Source of the DNA: Candidatus Hydrogenedentota bacterium
GTDB lineage: Bacteria; Hydrogenedentota; Hydrogenedentia; Hydrogenedentales; CAITNO01
DNA length: 5,010 bases
NCBI GenBank assembly: GCA_007118765.1
Contig: SKQZ01000451.1
Location: 1-5,010 of the forward strand
Direction: 5' to 3'
The notes beneath the pieces are model-generated. The model made no database searches and was not told the origin of the DNA. It saw nothing but the letters and a program-made list of their open reading frames with translations. The position numbers and the translations under genes are program-made. Each line of letters opens with the position of its first letter. Positions within the stretch are counted from its first letter, which is position 1. This document shows positions 1 through 4,847 of the stretch, in pieces.

Positions 1-1221
1 CGTGTAGACCCCGCGATATTCCCGGCCGCCACTGTACCGTGACCACTGGCCGAAGGGTGCGGGACACAGGATCAGGGCGCTTTCCACATCGGGGGAATCG
101 CCCGTGCGCAGTGCCGCAGAGAAGTCCGTCCCTTCCACGGTGTCCGGTATGGGGATATCGGCCAACCCGAGCAACGTCGGCATAATATCCGGCACGTTAA
201 ACAACGTGTTGAAGTCGCGCCCTTCCCGACCAAGTGCGGCGGGATATCGCAACAGAAACGGCACCATAATGGACTCGGCATAGGGTTGCTGTTTCTTGCG
301 TGCACCATGGGAACCAAGCAAGTCGCCGTGATCAGAGGTGAACACAAACAGCGTGTCGTCGGCGATACCCTCTGTTTCCAGTGTTTCCAGCAAGTCCCCG
401 ATGCAATCGTCCAAGGCAGCGCAATGGGCGTAGTAGCCTGCCAGCATGTTGCGGGCCTCGTCGCGGTAGTCCGCCGGTACATTGTCGCGCAGCGTAATGG
501 TCTCCGGGGTGACCCTGTCACGATATTCTTTGGGAGCGGTGTGATAGGGATCATGGGGCGGCCCCCAGGACAATACGAGCAAAAACGGATTATCGCTGTC
601 GTGCTCGCGGATATAACGTTGCGCGTCGCGGGTTTGCGCGATGGCGTCATAACCCTCCCAATAGCGGGGTGTGGGGTCGTCTTCAGTATAGTAGCGGCTG
701 TTGTTGTAGTCATGGGTGCATTCCAAGGCGCGCCAATAGTCAAATCCCTGTTGTCGTTCCGGTGGTATGAAATTGGAGCGGCCATGTCCGTCCAAATGCC
801 ACTTGCCAATATAGGACGTGTCATAACCCGCCGCGCCGAAAACCTTGGCCAGTGTCGTTGCGTCCGGATCGAGACAAACATCGTTCATGAACACGCCGTG
901 GGTCATGGGGTATTGCCCGGTCAGGAAACAGGCACGATAGGGGGTGCATACGGGCTGCCCGGATACCGCACGGGTAAACCGCGCGCTTTGTGACGCCAAC
1001 GTATCCAGATGGGGCGTCTGTACATTGACGTCGCCCGCATACCCGGTGGCCTGTCCGCGCCATTGGTCGCCAAAAACGAACACAACATTGGGTTTCTTGC
1101 CCATGCGGTGGGTATCATCAGTCTGTCCTTTGGTGTGCATCAGCGCATGTCCAAGTCCTGCGGCTGCTGCACTCGCCATAAAAGTGCGCCGCGACACGCC
1201 CGGTTCATTGTTTGTTTTCAT
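1..1221 (-). CDS. Tat-exported formylglycine-dependent sulfatase (S1 type), C-terminus cut by window edge
   Basis: This enzyme hydrolyses sulfate esters, probably on a sulfated glycan outside the cytoplasm. 407 residues are visible and the frame stays open to base 1. By comparison with bacterial sulfatases, the missing C-terminal part is probably 60-100 residues. The start ATG (1221-1219) has GAAAGG 8 nt upstream and is followed by a twin-arginine signal, S-R-R-T-F-M at residues 10-15, then an Ala-rich hydrophobic stretch. Expected catalytic landmarks are present in order: metal-ligand D52 in F-G-D-Q-W; the sulfatase signature C-T-P-Y-R at 92-96 followed by A-C-F-L-T-G, with C92 the residue converted to formylglycine; G-K-W-H-L with K140 and H142; G-P-P-H-D-P-Y with H223; S-D-H-G-D with D297 and H298; and a K309/K310 plus P-Y-A-E-S block. 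A Cys-type site needs a formylglycine-generating enzyme or anSME encoded elsewhere; modification before export fits a Tat substrate. The usual second N-terminal Asp is replaced by G51, as in many bacterial relatives. The gene is divergent from the oxidoreductase at 1591. The sulfatase assignment is secure; the substrate is unknown. Confidence 0.95.
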   Translation of the reverse strand, partial: MKTNNEPGVSRRTFMASAAAAGLGHALMHTKGQTDDTHRMGKKPNVVFVFGDQWRGQATGYAGDVNVQTPHLDTLASQSARFTRAVSGQPVCTPYRACFLTGQYPMTHGVFMNDVCLDPDATTLAKVFGAAGYDTSYIGKWHLDGHGRSNFIPPERQQGFDYWRALECTHDYNNSRYYTEDDPTPRYWEGYDAIAQTRDAQRYIREHDSDNPFLLVLSWGPPHDPYHTAPKEYRDRVTPETITLRDNVPADYRDEARNMLAGYYAHCAALDDCIGDLLETLETEGIADDTLFVFTSDHGDLLGSHGARKKQQPYAESIMVPFLLRYPAALGREGRDFNTLFNVPDIMPTLLGLADIPIPDTVEGTDFSAALRTGDSPDVESALILCPAPFGQWSRYSGGREYRGVYT

Positions 1222-1229
1222 TGTCAATG

Positions 1230-1235
1230 CCTTTC
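1230..1235 (-). promoter_or_regulatory. Shine-Dalgarno of the sulfatase
   Basis: On the minus strand the sequence reads GAAAGG, 8 nt before the ATG at 1221. It supports this start, which also places the twin-arginine motif at the normal distance from the N-terminus. Confidence 0.65.
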
Positions 1236-1249
1236 AATCATAAACTCTT

Positions 1250-1265
1250 CTTGTTTGCCAACAAG
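1250..1265. repeat. Perfect 6-bp palindrome upstream of the sulfatase (operator candidate)
   Basis: CTTGTT (1250-1255) and AACAAG (1260-1265) are perfect inverted arms around TGCC. The element lies 15 nt upstream of the sulfatase Shine-Dalgarno, so it could be an operator or a small hairpin in the leader. The symmetry is directly visible; the regulatory role is inference, and a 6-bp palindrome can arise by chance. Confidence 0.3.
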
Positions 1266-1316
1266 GCGCCAAACCGCCTGCAAACTCCATTGATGCGAGA
1301 AAACATGGTGGTCCTA

Positions 1317-1487
1317 TTATGGCGCATCCCCCGCCTGCGAACCAAACACCGCTTTATCATCGCGGGTCTCCACCACCTGCGGCGGCGACTTGCAGCAGCG
1401 TTTGCGGCGCACCGGCGTGTATTCAGATGCCGGGTTGGTGAAACTGTTCTTTGCATATTGGTGTCTAACAAGCATATAGTATGGCAT
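1317..1487 (-). CDS. Possible small hypothetical protein (56 aa), uncertain
   Basis: An ATG-started frame of 56 codons ends in tandem stops TAA TAG, 95 nt upstream of the sulfatase on the same strand. The product starts M-P-Y-Y-M, contains a basic cluster with two cysteines (R-R-K-R-C-C-K, residues 27-33) followed by P-P, and ends in an acidic tail, D-D-K-A-V-F-G then G-D-A-P. There is no signal peptide or membrane segment. Codons from about residue 18 onward mostly end in G or C (35 of 55 sense codons after the start overall), as in the real genes here, and the composition is more protein-like than the overlapping frames. Against it: there is no clear Shine-Dalgarno, the putative promoter of the opposite gene lies inside its 5' part, and I recognise no family. 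It could be a short leader-encoded protein, the 3' remnant of a decayed gene, or chance. Confidence 0.3.
   Translation of the reverse strand: MPYYMLVRHQYAKNSFTNPASEYTPVRRKRCCKSPPQVVETRDDKAVFGSQAGDAP
1451..1480 (+). promoter_or_regulatory. Candidate sigma70-type promoter for the first oxidoreductase
   Basis: TTGCAT (1451-1456) and TATAGT (1475-1480) are separated by 18 nt. The -10 matches TATAAT at five of six positions and the -35 matches TTGACA at three. Transcription would begin near 1487, giving a leader of about 100 nt before the ATG at 1591. The position fits the gene; the weak -35 keeps this tentative. Confidence 0.4.
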
Positions 1488-1503
1488 GATAACCGCGTGG
1501 TTT

Positions 1504-1534
1504 GGCCGGGCACGTGTGGGTGTTTAGTCCGGCC
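1504..1534 (+). repeat. Inverted repeat in the leader of the first oxidoreductase
   Basis: GGCCGG (1504-1509) pairs perfectly with CCGGCC (1529-1534) across a 19-nt loop. The same block is also a direct repeat: GGCCGGG occurs at 1504-1510 and 1531-1537, 27 bp apart. If transcription starts near 1487 the hairpin would form in the 5' leader, about 50 nt before the Shine-Dalgarno. It could be a regulator site with 27-bp spaced half-sites or a leader hairpin. There is no T-tract, so it is not an intrinsic terminator. Confidence 0.35.
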
Positions 1535-1580
1535 GGGTAATAATGCAGGTATCATTCACGCGTAACTACAGAAGAATCTC

Positions 1581-1587
1581 CGGAGGT
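1581..1587 (+). promoter_or_regulatory. Shine-Dalgarno deciding the start of the first oxidoreductase
   Basis: CGGAGGT lies just upstream of the ATG at 1591. It selects this start over the upstream in-frame ATG at 1543, which has no ribosome binding site and would push the Tat motif 16 residues further in. Confidence 0.85.
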
Positions 1588-1590
1588 ATT

Positions 1591-2898
1591 ATGAGTGACG
1601 TAACAAGACGCAGTTTTGTCAAGAACACCGCAATGGGCGCCACCGCCGGGCTGGTTATGCTCGGTACGTCCAAGCAGGGCTGGGCCAATGCAAATAACCG
1701 GCTCCGTGTGGCGCAAATCGGCATACGCGGCCAGGGTCAGGGACATATCCGTGCATTGAATGCGGCGCCGAATGTTGAGGTGGCAACGTTGTGCGACGTT
1801 GACGAGAACCTCTTTGCGCCACGTATAGAGGACTTGTTTCGACGGTCGGACACCAAGCCCAAAACGGAAACCGACATCCGCCGAGTGCTGGATGACGACT
1901 CAATAGACGCCGTTTCCATTGCCACCCCCAACCATTGGCATTCGCTCATGACCATTTGGGCGTGCCAGGCGGGCAAAGATGTGTATGTGGAAAAGCCGTT
2001 GTCGCACAATGTGTTTGAAGGTCGTAAAGCGGCCGAAGCGGCGGATAAGTATAAGCGGATTGTGCAGCACGGCTCGCAAATCCGCAGCAACCCTTCGATA
2101 CAAGAGGCGATCCAACATCTGCGCGACGGGTTGTTGGGCGAAGTCTACATGGCCCGCGGCCTCTGTTACCGCTGGCGGGACAGCATCGGCAAAGAAGAAG
2201 ACTGTGCCGTTCCGGAAGGGGTGGATTACGATCTGTGGCTTGGCCCGGCGGCGGAACGTCCCTTCAACCCGAACCGATTCCACTACAACTGGCATTATAT
2301 GTGGGACTACGGCAACGGCGACATCGGCAACCAAGGGGTGCATCAGATGGATATCGCCCGCTGGGGACTGGATGTGACGCTTCCGAAAACCGTGACGTCC
2401 ATGGGCAACATGTACCTGTTTGACGATGATAAGGAAGTGCCCAATGTTATCACGTCGGCCTTTGATTTCCCCGATGCCGGTGAAAAAGGCCGGATGCTTG
2501 TTTTTGATACACGTCCTTGGTGTACCAACGATGAAAAAGGGGCGAAGGTGGGCATTCTGTTTTACGGTAGCGAAGGCTACATGGTCATAGACACCTACAG
2601 CCGGTACAGAACCTTCATGGGCCGGGACGAAGAGCCCGGACCAAGCGGCGACCGCAGCGGGAATCATTTCCGCAATTGGATAGAGGCCATCCGCTCACGA
2701 GACGCCGGCTCGCTCAACGCGCAAGTGATTGACGGCCATTACAGCTCGGCCTTGTGTCATATCGGCTTGATTTCGGCGAAACTCAACCGTTCATTGACCT
2801 TCGATCCGGAGACGGAAACCTTTGTGGGAGACGACGAGGCCAACGCCTTGATCAGCCGCGACTATCGCTATCCCTTCGTGGTGCCTGAAACAGTGTAA
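1591..2898 (+). CDS. Tat-exported Gfo/Idh/MocA family oxidoreductase (paralogue 1)
   Basis: A predicted NAD(P)-dependent sugar or polyol oxidoreductase of 435 residues acting outside the cytoplasm. The N-terminus has T-R-R-S-F-V-K (5-11), a hydrophobic stretch and an A-N-A site (32-34) suited to signal cleavage. The N-terminal Rossmann domain follows: strand R-V-A-Q-I-G with a glycine loop G-I-R-G-Q-G-Q-G (44-51), C-D-V-D (68-71) at the end of strand 2, A-T-P-N-H-W-H (111-117), and V-E-K-P (133-136) with the family lysine K135. The C-terminal domain of the bacterial subfamily shows V-D-Y-D-L-W-L-G-P (211-219) and W-D-Y-G-N-G-D-I-G-N-Q-G-V-H-Q-M-D (238-254) with H251 and D254 in the catalytic H-x-x-D position. 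The E-K-P motif argues against a GH109 glycosidase, which has a different residue pattern there. Length is normal for the group. It is divergent from the sulfatase and ends 21 nt before a strong terminator, so it is probably transcribed alone. The substrate is unknown; a bound, non-exchanging cofactor as in Zymomonas glucose-fructose oxidoreductase is a reasonable model for an exported member. Confidence 0.93.
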   Translation: MSDVTRRSFVKNTAMGATAGLVMLGTSKQGWANANNRLRVAQIGIRGQGQGHIRALNAAPNVEVATLCDVDENLFAPRIEDLFRRSDTKPKTETDIRRVLDDDSIDAVSIATPNHWHSLMTIWACQAGKDVYVEKPLSHNVFEGRKAAEAADKYKRIVQHGSQIRSNPSIQEAIQHLRDGLLGEVYMARGLCYRWRDSIGKEEDCAVPEGVDYDLWLGPAAERPFNPNRFHYNWHYMWDYGNGDIGNQGVHQMDIARWGLDVTLPKTVTSMGNMYLFDDDKEVPNVITSAFDFPDAGEKGRMLVFDTRPWCTNDEKGAKVGILFYGSEGYMVIDTYSRYRTFMGRDEEPGPSGDRSGNHFRNWIEAIRSRDAGSLNAQVIDGHYSSALCHIGLISAKLNRSLTFDPETETFVGDDEANALISRDYRYPFVVPETV

Positions 2899-2906
2899 CA
2901 CACACT

Positions 2907-3038
2907 TCAGAATACGTGTGCGCGTATTTGTGGTTTGCTGCAAATACGCGCCACATTTTTTTTGTCGCGCGCCATTGTCAGCACCGCCTGAGAGATTGCA
3001 TCCACGTCGCCGCTTTGACGATAATAACGATGCTTCAT
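2907..3038 (-). CDS. Possible small protein (43 aa) antisense to the intergenic region, uncertain
   Basis: The ATG at 3038 is preceded on the minus strand by AAGG with 5-nt spacing and opens a 43-codon frame ending in TGA. The first half (M-K-H-R-Y-Y-R-Q-S-G-D-V-D, then A-I-S-Q-A-V-L-T-M-A-R-D) looks protein-like with a short amphipathic helix. The second half is encoded by the complement of the first oxidoreductase's terminator: the run of T becomes Lys codons, and the stem encodes the last 15 or so residues. That overlap makes a conserved full-length product doubtful. I recognise no family. It may be a gene remnant or chance. Confidence 0.22.
   Translation of the reverse strand: MKHRYYRQSGDVDAISQAVLTMARDKKNVARICSKPQIRAHVF
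2920..2963 (+). terminator. Strong intrinsic terminator after the first oxidoreductase
   Basis: An 11-bp perfect stem (GCGCGTATTTG at 2920-2930 with its complement at 2941-2951) closes a 10-nt loop. With a one-base bulge it extends by further TGTG/CACA pairing, and eight T residues follow (2956-2963). It starts 21 nt after the stop codon. There is no matching A-run on the left side, so it terminates rightward transcription only. Confidence 0.92.
2996..3025 (+). promoter_or_regulatory. Candidate promoter for the entericidin gene
   Basis: TTGCAT (2996-3001) and GATAAT (3020-3025) lie 18 nt apart, the same -35 hexamer and spacing as the candidate upstream of the first oxidoreductase. GATAAT matches five of six -10 positions. 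An alternative is TTGACG (3015-3020) with CATGAT (3036-3041), which has only 15-nt spacing. Because a strong terminator lies just upstream, the lipoprotein gene must have some promoter between 2964 and 3096. Which one is used is uncertain. Confidence 0.35.
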
Positions 3039-3096
3039 GATTGCCTTGATATGGAGACGGGCTGAACGATGTGACCGGTGCACAAAGGAGCACGCT

Positions 3097-3237
3097 ATGA
3101 AAAAGATACTCATACTGATGCTTACATTGGGCTTGGCAGCAACAGTTGTCATCTGCGTATCCGGCTGCAATACCGTGCGCGGCGCAGGCCGGGACATCCA
3201 ACGTGGGGGACAGGCCATCCAGAACCTTGCCGATTGA
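3097..3237 (+). CDS. Entericidin-like small lipoprotein (EcnA/EcnB family)
   Basis: A 46-residue lipoprotein precursor anchored in the envelope. The start is fixed by AAGGAG at 3085-3090, 6 nt upstream, and by a classic signal: M-K-K, then a hydrophobic core (residues 4-21), then the lipobox V-S-G-C with C24 as the lipidated cysteine. The mature part, C-N-T-V-R-G-A-G-R-D-I-Q-R-G-G-Q-A-I, follows the entericidin pattern C-N-T-x-R-G-x-G-x-D-I-x-x-G-G-x-A-I closely, ending after about 23 residues. In Escherichia coli EcnA and EcnB are described as an antidote/toxin lipoprotein pair linked to stationary-phase lysis. Here only one copy is visible, so a toxin role cannot be assumed; elsewhere the family is often linked with envelope stress. 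It lies after the first oxidoreductase's terminator and converges on the second oxidoreductase, so it is probably monocistronic. The residue after Cys is Asn, not Asp, which in enterobacteria would favour outer-membrane sorting. Confidence 0.93.
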   Translation: MKKILILMLTLGLAATVVICVSGCNTVRGAGRDIQRGGQAIQNLAD

Positions 3238-3264
3238 CCCGGATTTTTCCCGGTTTTCTGTTGC

Positions 3265-3291
3265 GCCTGCGTATCTTACGCCATCTCAGGC
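3265..3291 (+). repeat. Nested hairpin after the entericidin gene
   Basis: An outer stem GCCTG (3265-3269) / CAGGC (3287-3291) encloses an inner stem CGTA (3270-3273) / TACG (3277-3280) with loop TCT. It lies 28 nt beyond the entericidin stop. No uninterrupted T-tract follows, only T-rich CACTTTGCTT, so it may be a weak 3' end structure rather than a true intrinsic terminator. The rest of 3238-3440 shows no gene. Confidence 0.3.
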
Positions 3292-3400
3292 ACTTTGCTT
3301 GCCCGCCGACTTCAACGTGTCTCAACACGCTGTCAGTCGGTAACCTGCACAAAGCACCTGACCTGACGCAGTCTACTCAGGCTCACGACGAAACCCTGTG

Positions 3401-3419
3401 AAAAACCCGGGCTGACCCG
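3401..3419 (-). terminator. Probable intrinsic terminator of the second oxidoreductase
   Basis: Read on the minus strand, CGGG-TCAG-CCCG (3419-3408) forms a short GC-only hairpin, followed by GG and five T residues (3405-3401). It begins 22 nt after the TAG stop. An alternative longer-range pairing uses CCCGG just after the stop with CCGGG before the T-run. The stem is short, so efficiency is uncertain. Confidence 0.5.
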
Positions 3420-3440
3420 ATGACGTATCCGGGGTAGTTG

Positions 3441-4724
3441 CTACACCGTTGGTTCCCATCCGGGTTCGTATTCGCGCTGCCACAACGCCTGGGCCGCCTC
3501 GTTGTCTTGGATACGCCCTTGTTTATCGCAGTGCAGCGTGTCGCCGGTGCGATAAGCGATGTTGCCCAAGAGACTGAGCAGGGTGCTTTTGTAGCCGCCT
3601 TCGATTTCTGAACGAAGCACCTGCGGACTGTCCTGACGGATGGCGTCCAGGAAGTTCTCGGCATGTTCGTGATCGCCCACGTTGCCATCGGCTTCTTCCA
3701 GCACGTTCCCATCCTGATCGCGCAGTGCATAGGCGGCACTACCGAGGACAAGACTGCCTTTTTCACCATAAAAGGTTGCGCCGAAATTATTGCCGCCTGC
3801 ACCCGGCTGATTGCAACTCAGCCCTTCCCATGTAATGGTCTTGCCATCAGGGAAGTCATAGGAAACAGCATGGGTATCCGGTGTTTCCTGATCATCGTCA
3901 TGGCGATAGCGTCCGCCTGCGGCGGTCACGCGCACGGGATAGTCCACTTGCAATCCCCAGCGGCATAAATCGAGGCCGTGTGTGCCGTTGTTGCCCAGTT
4001 CCCCGGAACCCCAATGCCACAGCCAATGCCAATTATAGGGGATGACATTATCGCGGTATGGCCGTCGCGGCGCCGGGCCCTGCCAGAGGTCATAGTCCAG
4101 CCGTTCAGGCACGGGCGCTTCGTTGCCCCGGCCAATGGAACCGCGCAATGCCGCATACCACGCTCGCACGAAGTAACAGCGGCCAATGGCGCCGTCGTGC
4201 AGTTTTTCGATGGCCTCGCGGATTACCACGGAAGACCGCCGTTGATTGCCCATTTGCACGCAGCGGTTATGCTTCCGTGCCGCCGCCAGCAATAGCTCGC
4301 CTTCCGCAGGATTATGGCAACAGGGCTTTTCCACGTATACGTGCTTGCCCGCATTGCATGCCATGATGGCGGCGGGCGCATGCCAATGAACAGGCAGCGC
4401 AAACACCAAAGCGTCAACTGCCGCGTCATCCAATATGCGCCGAAAATCGGTGACCCCTTCAGGGTTTTGTCCCGGCAGAGAACTGACGGCTGCCACGGCG
4501 TTCTCCATGCGTCCGGTGTCCACGTCGCAGACATATTTGATGGTGCATCCCGCTGTGGTGCCAAAGGTACGGGCCAACGCCAAGCCGCGACTCATGCCGA
4601 CAACGCCAAGCGCAATGCGCTCGTTGGGCGATGCTGCGCGGGCCACATGCGTCGCGCCCATGGTCAATGCAACGCCGCTCGCCGCCTGACCCAAGAATGC
4701 TCTTCTGTTCAGTGTATGATTCAT
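3441..4724 (-). CDS. Tat-exported Gfo/Idh/MocA family oxidoreductase (paralogue 2)
   Basis: A 427-residue predicted NAD(P)-dependent oxidoreductase, probably acting on a sugar outside the cytoplasm. ATG 4724 is chosen over in-frame ATG 4760: it has GAGGAG upstream and places the twin-arginine motif N-R-R-A-F-L-G at residues 6-12, with A-R-A (28-30) as a cleavage site. Rossmann-domain marks are C-D-V-D (66-69), L-P-V-H-W-H (110-115) and V-E-K-P-C-C-H-N (131-138) with K133. The C-terminal domain has L-D-Y-D-L-W-Q-G-P (209-217) and W-G-S-G-E-L-G-N-N-G-T-H-G-L-D (238-252), giving the H249-x-x-D252 pair. It shares these blocks with the gene at 1591, so the two are members of the same subfamily but clearly divergent in sequence. 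Oddity: the nucleotide-binding loop reads G-V-V-G-M-S-R-G (40-47), with Ser where the central Gly of the usual G-x-G-x-x-G falls. It is convergent with the lipoprotein gene and lies 123 nt downstream of another minus-strand gene. Family is certain; substrate and cofactor are unknown. Confidence 0.93.
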   Translation of the reverse strand: MNHTLNRRAFLGQAASGVALTMGATHVARAASPNERIALGVVGMSRGLALARTFGTTAGCTIKYVCDVDTGRMENAVAAVSSLPGQNPEGVTDFRRILDDAAVDALVFALPVHWHAPAAIMACNAGKHVYVEKPCCHNPAEGELLLAAARKHNRCVQMGNQRRSSVVIREAIEKLHDGAIGRCYFVRAWYAALRGSIGRGNEAPVPERLDYDLWQGPAPRRPYRDNVIPYNWHWLWHWGSGELGNNGTHGLDLCRWGLQVDYPVRVTAAGGRYRHDDDQETPDTHAVSYDFPDGKTITWEGLSCNQPGAGGNNFGATFYGEKGSLVLGSAAYALRDQDGNVLEEADGNVGDHEHAENFLDAIRQDSPQVLRSEIEGGYKSTLLSLLGNIAYRTGDTLHCDKQGRIQDNEAAQALWQREYEPGWEPTV

Positions 4725-4734
4725 GATGATGGGG

Positions 4735-4740
4735 CTCCTC
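4735..4740 (-). promoter_or_regulatory. Shine-Dalgarno deciding the start of the second oxidoreductase
   Basis: GAGGAG on the minus strand ends 10 nt before the ATG at 4724, slightly long but usable spacing. The alternative ATG at 4760 lies upstream of it and has no comparable site. Confidence 0.65.
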
Positions 4741-4761
4741 TTGTTGTTTGCTGTTGGCATC

Positions 4762-4791
4762 AGCGTACCCCGACGGACATACCGGTGTCAA
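4762..4791 (-). promoter_or_regulatory. Candidate promoter of the second oxidoreductase
   Basis: On the minus strand a consensus TTGACA (4791-4786) is followed after 18 nt by TACGCT (4767-4762), which matches the -10 consensus at three positions. Transcription would start near 4755, leaving about 30 nt of leader with the Shine-Dalgarno inside it. If this promoter is real, the gene need not be co-transcribed with the gene at 4848. Confidence 0.4.
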
Positions 4792-4798
4792 ATGTCCG
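4774..4798. repeat. 7-bp inverted repeat enclosing the -35 element (operator candidate)
   Basis: CGGACAT (4774-4780) and ATGTCCG (4792-4798) are perfect inverted copies separated by 11 nt, and the TTGACA -35 hexamer lies inside the spacer. The half-site centres are 18 bp apart, so the two arms fall nearly on the same face of the helix, as for a dimeric repressor. No T-tract follows on either strand, so a terminator is unlikely. The repeat is directly visible; the operator function is inference. Confidence 0.45.
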
Positions 4799-4847
4799 GA
4801 GGGCCATCGCCCGCGGACAGTAGGCTTCAGCATGTAAAGTATGTGGG

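Larger units (their letters stand above)
1222..1590. other. Divergent intergenic region between sulfatase and oxidoreductase
   Basis: These 369 bases separate two divergently transcribed genes and must hold both promoters. They contain a palindrome close to the sulfatase start, a possible 56-codon minus-strand ORF, a plus-strand promoter candidate and an inverted repeat in the oxidoreductase leader; each is listed separately. I could not find a convincing sulfatase promoter. A TATGAT at 1242-1237 lies so close to the ATG that transcription from it would omit most of the Shine-Dalgarno. CATAAT at 1321-1316 has no good -35 partner. Longer open frames crossing this region on either strand give Arg/His-rich, low-complexity proteins and look non-coding. 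Confidence 0.8.

Noticed and set aside
72..881. Long minus-strand frame (269 codons) overlapping the sulfatase.
   Set aside because: It is a shifted frame of the sulfatase, rich in Arg, Thr, Pro and Cys, and lacks every sulfatase motif. The true frame runs off the left edge.
286..993. Long plus-strand open frame (235 codons) opposite the sulfatase.
   Set aside because: It is antisense to well-marked sulfatase active-site segments and has no recognisable motifs; a shadow of the real gene.
1212..1565. 117-codon plus-strand frame across the divergent gap.
   Set aside because: No ribosome binding site, Arg/His/Val-rich low-complexity product, and it would overlap the sulfatase start. The overlapping 56-codon minus frame looks more coding-like, though itself uncertain.
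1543..1590. Upstream ATG extension of the first oxidoreductase.
   Set aside because: No Shine-Dalgarno at 1543, whereas CGGAGGT directly precedes the ATG at 1591, which also gives a standard Tat signal length.
1900..2667. 255-codon minus-strand frame inside the first oxidoreductase.
   Set aside because: Complement of a clear Gfo/Idh/MocA gene with all family motifs on the plus strand; typical antisense shadow in GC-rich coding DNA.
3241..3256. CCGG-attttt-CCCGGTTTT just after the entericidin stop as a terminator.
   Set aside because: Only a 4-bp self-complementary CCGG pair is available and the copies are otherwise direct repeats, so the stem is too weak to call.
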